Shown here: one piece after another, positions 5,919 through 6,093 of the stretch
Layout: each line of letters opens with the position of its first letter
Position numbering within the stretch: position 1 is the first letter of the stretch
Assembly: GCA_027020105.1 (NCBI GenBank)
Contig: JALUVW010000118.1
Coordinates: 1 to 6,093 of the forward strand
Length of the DNA stretch: 6,093 bases
DNA from: Candidatus Falkowiibacteriota bacterium
GTDB taxonomy: Bacteria; Patescibacteriota; Patescibacteriia; Patescibacteriales; SZUA-104
Direction: 5' to 3'
The notes under the pieces: generated by a model
The model's input: only the letters and a program-made list of their open reading frames with translations
Database searches by the model: none
What the model was told of the DNA's origin: nothing
Position numbers and translations under genes: made by a program

Positions 5919-6057
5919 TCCGGAAAATTTCGGAGCGGAGCGGAGAAATTTATCCGGAATCCAGGATTAGTCCGTACAACCTTCTTTATGCTACGAACAT
6001 CTTAAATTAAAATTTCCTACGGCTTACTCCTGGATTCCCGCTTTCGCGGGAATGACA
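5913..6057. repeat. Composite palindromic (MITE-like) intergenic element
   Basis: The ends are a 9-base inverted repeat: TGTCATTCC (5913-5921) and GGAATGACA (6049-6057). Each end is itself a hairpin. On the left, ATTCCGGA (5917-5924) pairs with TCCGGAAT (5953-5960) and AAATTTC (5925-5931) with GAAATTT (5945-5951), leaving one bulged base. On the right, ATTCCCGC (6034-6041) pairs with GCGGGAAT (6046-6053) around a 4-base loop. Further in, GGAATCCAGGA (5956-5966) is the exact inverse of 6028-6038. The two halves are therefore diverged copies facing each other. No transposase is present. The right unit resembles the widespread 'GTCATTCCCGCGAAAGCGGGAATCC' intergenic repeats, recalled rather than searched. 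The 228-base stretch after 5865 contains no gene. Confidence 0.75.
5931..5945. repeat. Three tandem CGGAG units in the hairpin loop
   Basis: CGGAG occurs three times in direct succession, mostly within the loop of the left hairpin of the composite palindromic element. It looks like slippage within the loop, which would make this arm longer than the compact right arm. Confidence 0.7.
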
Positions 6058-6093
6058 GAAAAGGTGAATGACGGAAATGACAGAAAAGGTGAA
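6051..6093. repeat. Start of a 25-bp-period tandem repeat, cut by window edge
   Basis: AATGACAGAAAAGGTGAA at 6051-6068 recurs exactly at 6076-6093, a period of 25 bases, with a shorter internal AATGAC at 6067-6072. The array begins inside the end of the palindromic element (shared GGAATGACA) and continues to the last base of the window, so its copy number is unknown. It is too short-spaced to be a CRISPR array. Confidence 0.7.

Noticed and set aside
6051..6093. CRISPR array
   Set aside because: The repeat period is only 25 bases with a 7-base gap between units, and no cas gene is present.

Overview
All seven genes read on the minus strand, so transcription runs from the right end of the window to the left: a small membrane protein (5506-5865), a zinc-ribbon protein (5015-5491), a GIY-YIG-type protein (4520-4990), dnaK (2521-4440), a DUF3467 protein (2144-2440), dnaJ (916-2028) and the N-terminal half of cysS (797 to the left edge, cut off). 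Gaps between genes are short (14 to about 120 bases) and hold mostly repeat-like or hairpin-forming sequence. No RNA gene, CRISPR array, transposase or plus-strand gene is supported.

The organism is bacterial and uses TGA as a stop (dnaJ ends in TGA), which argues against the recoded Gracilibacteria/SR1 lineages. Several traits together suggest a Candidate Phyla Radiation (Patescibacteria, Parcubacteria-like) genome: a dnaK/DUF3467/dnaJ arrangement, mostly A/T-rich leaders without Shine-Dalgarno sequences, a CysRS with the 'GGVDHINVHH' form of the zinc-site motif, and intergenic palindromic repeats. This assignment is an inference; no 16S or other marker is present.

Region by region. Left (1-915): cysS and a 118-base spacer carrying a repeat that recurs beyond dnaJ. 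Centre (916-4440): the Hsp70 module, with DnaJ (type A, four zinc motifs), DUF3467 and DnaK. A perfect 20-bp hairpin lies between dnaK and the DUF3467 gene, and a second imperfect palindrome lies in the dnaK leader. DnaJ delivers clients to DnaK and stimulates its ATPase. GrpE and HrcA are not in the window and no CIRCE operator is seen. Right (4520-5865): three small AT-rich genes, probably one transcript, with a candidate promoter at 5892-5918. They differ in base composition from the chaperone genes and may be accessory. Far right (5866-6093): no gene; a composite inverted-repeat element of about 145 bp followed by the start of a 25-bp-period tandem repeat that runs off the window.

The most interesting points are the uncharacterised three-gene cassette upstream of dnaK, the small DUF3467 gene wedged between the two chaperone genes behind a strong hairpin, and the palindromic element whose end appears to supply a -35 box. 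No clearly new defence or mobile system can be demonstrated from the sequence alone.
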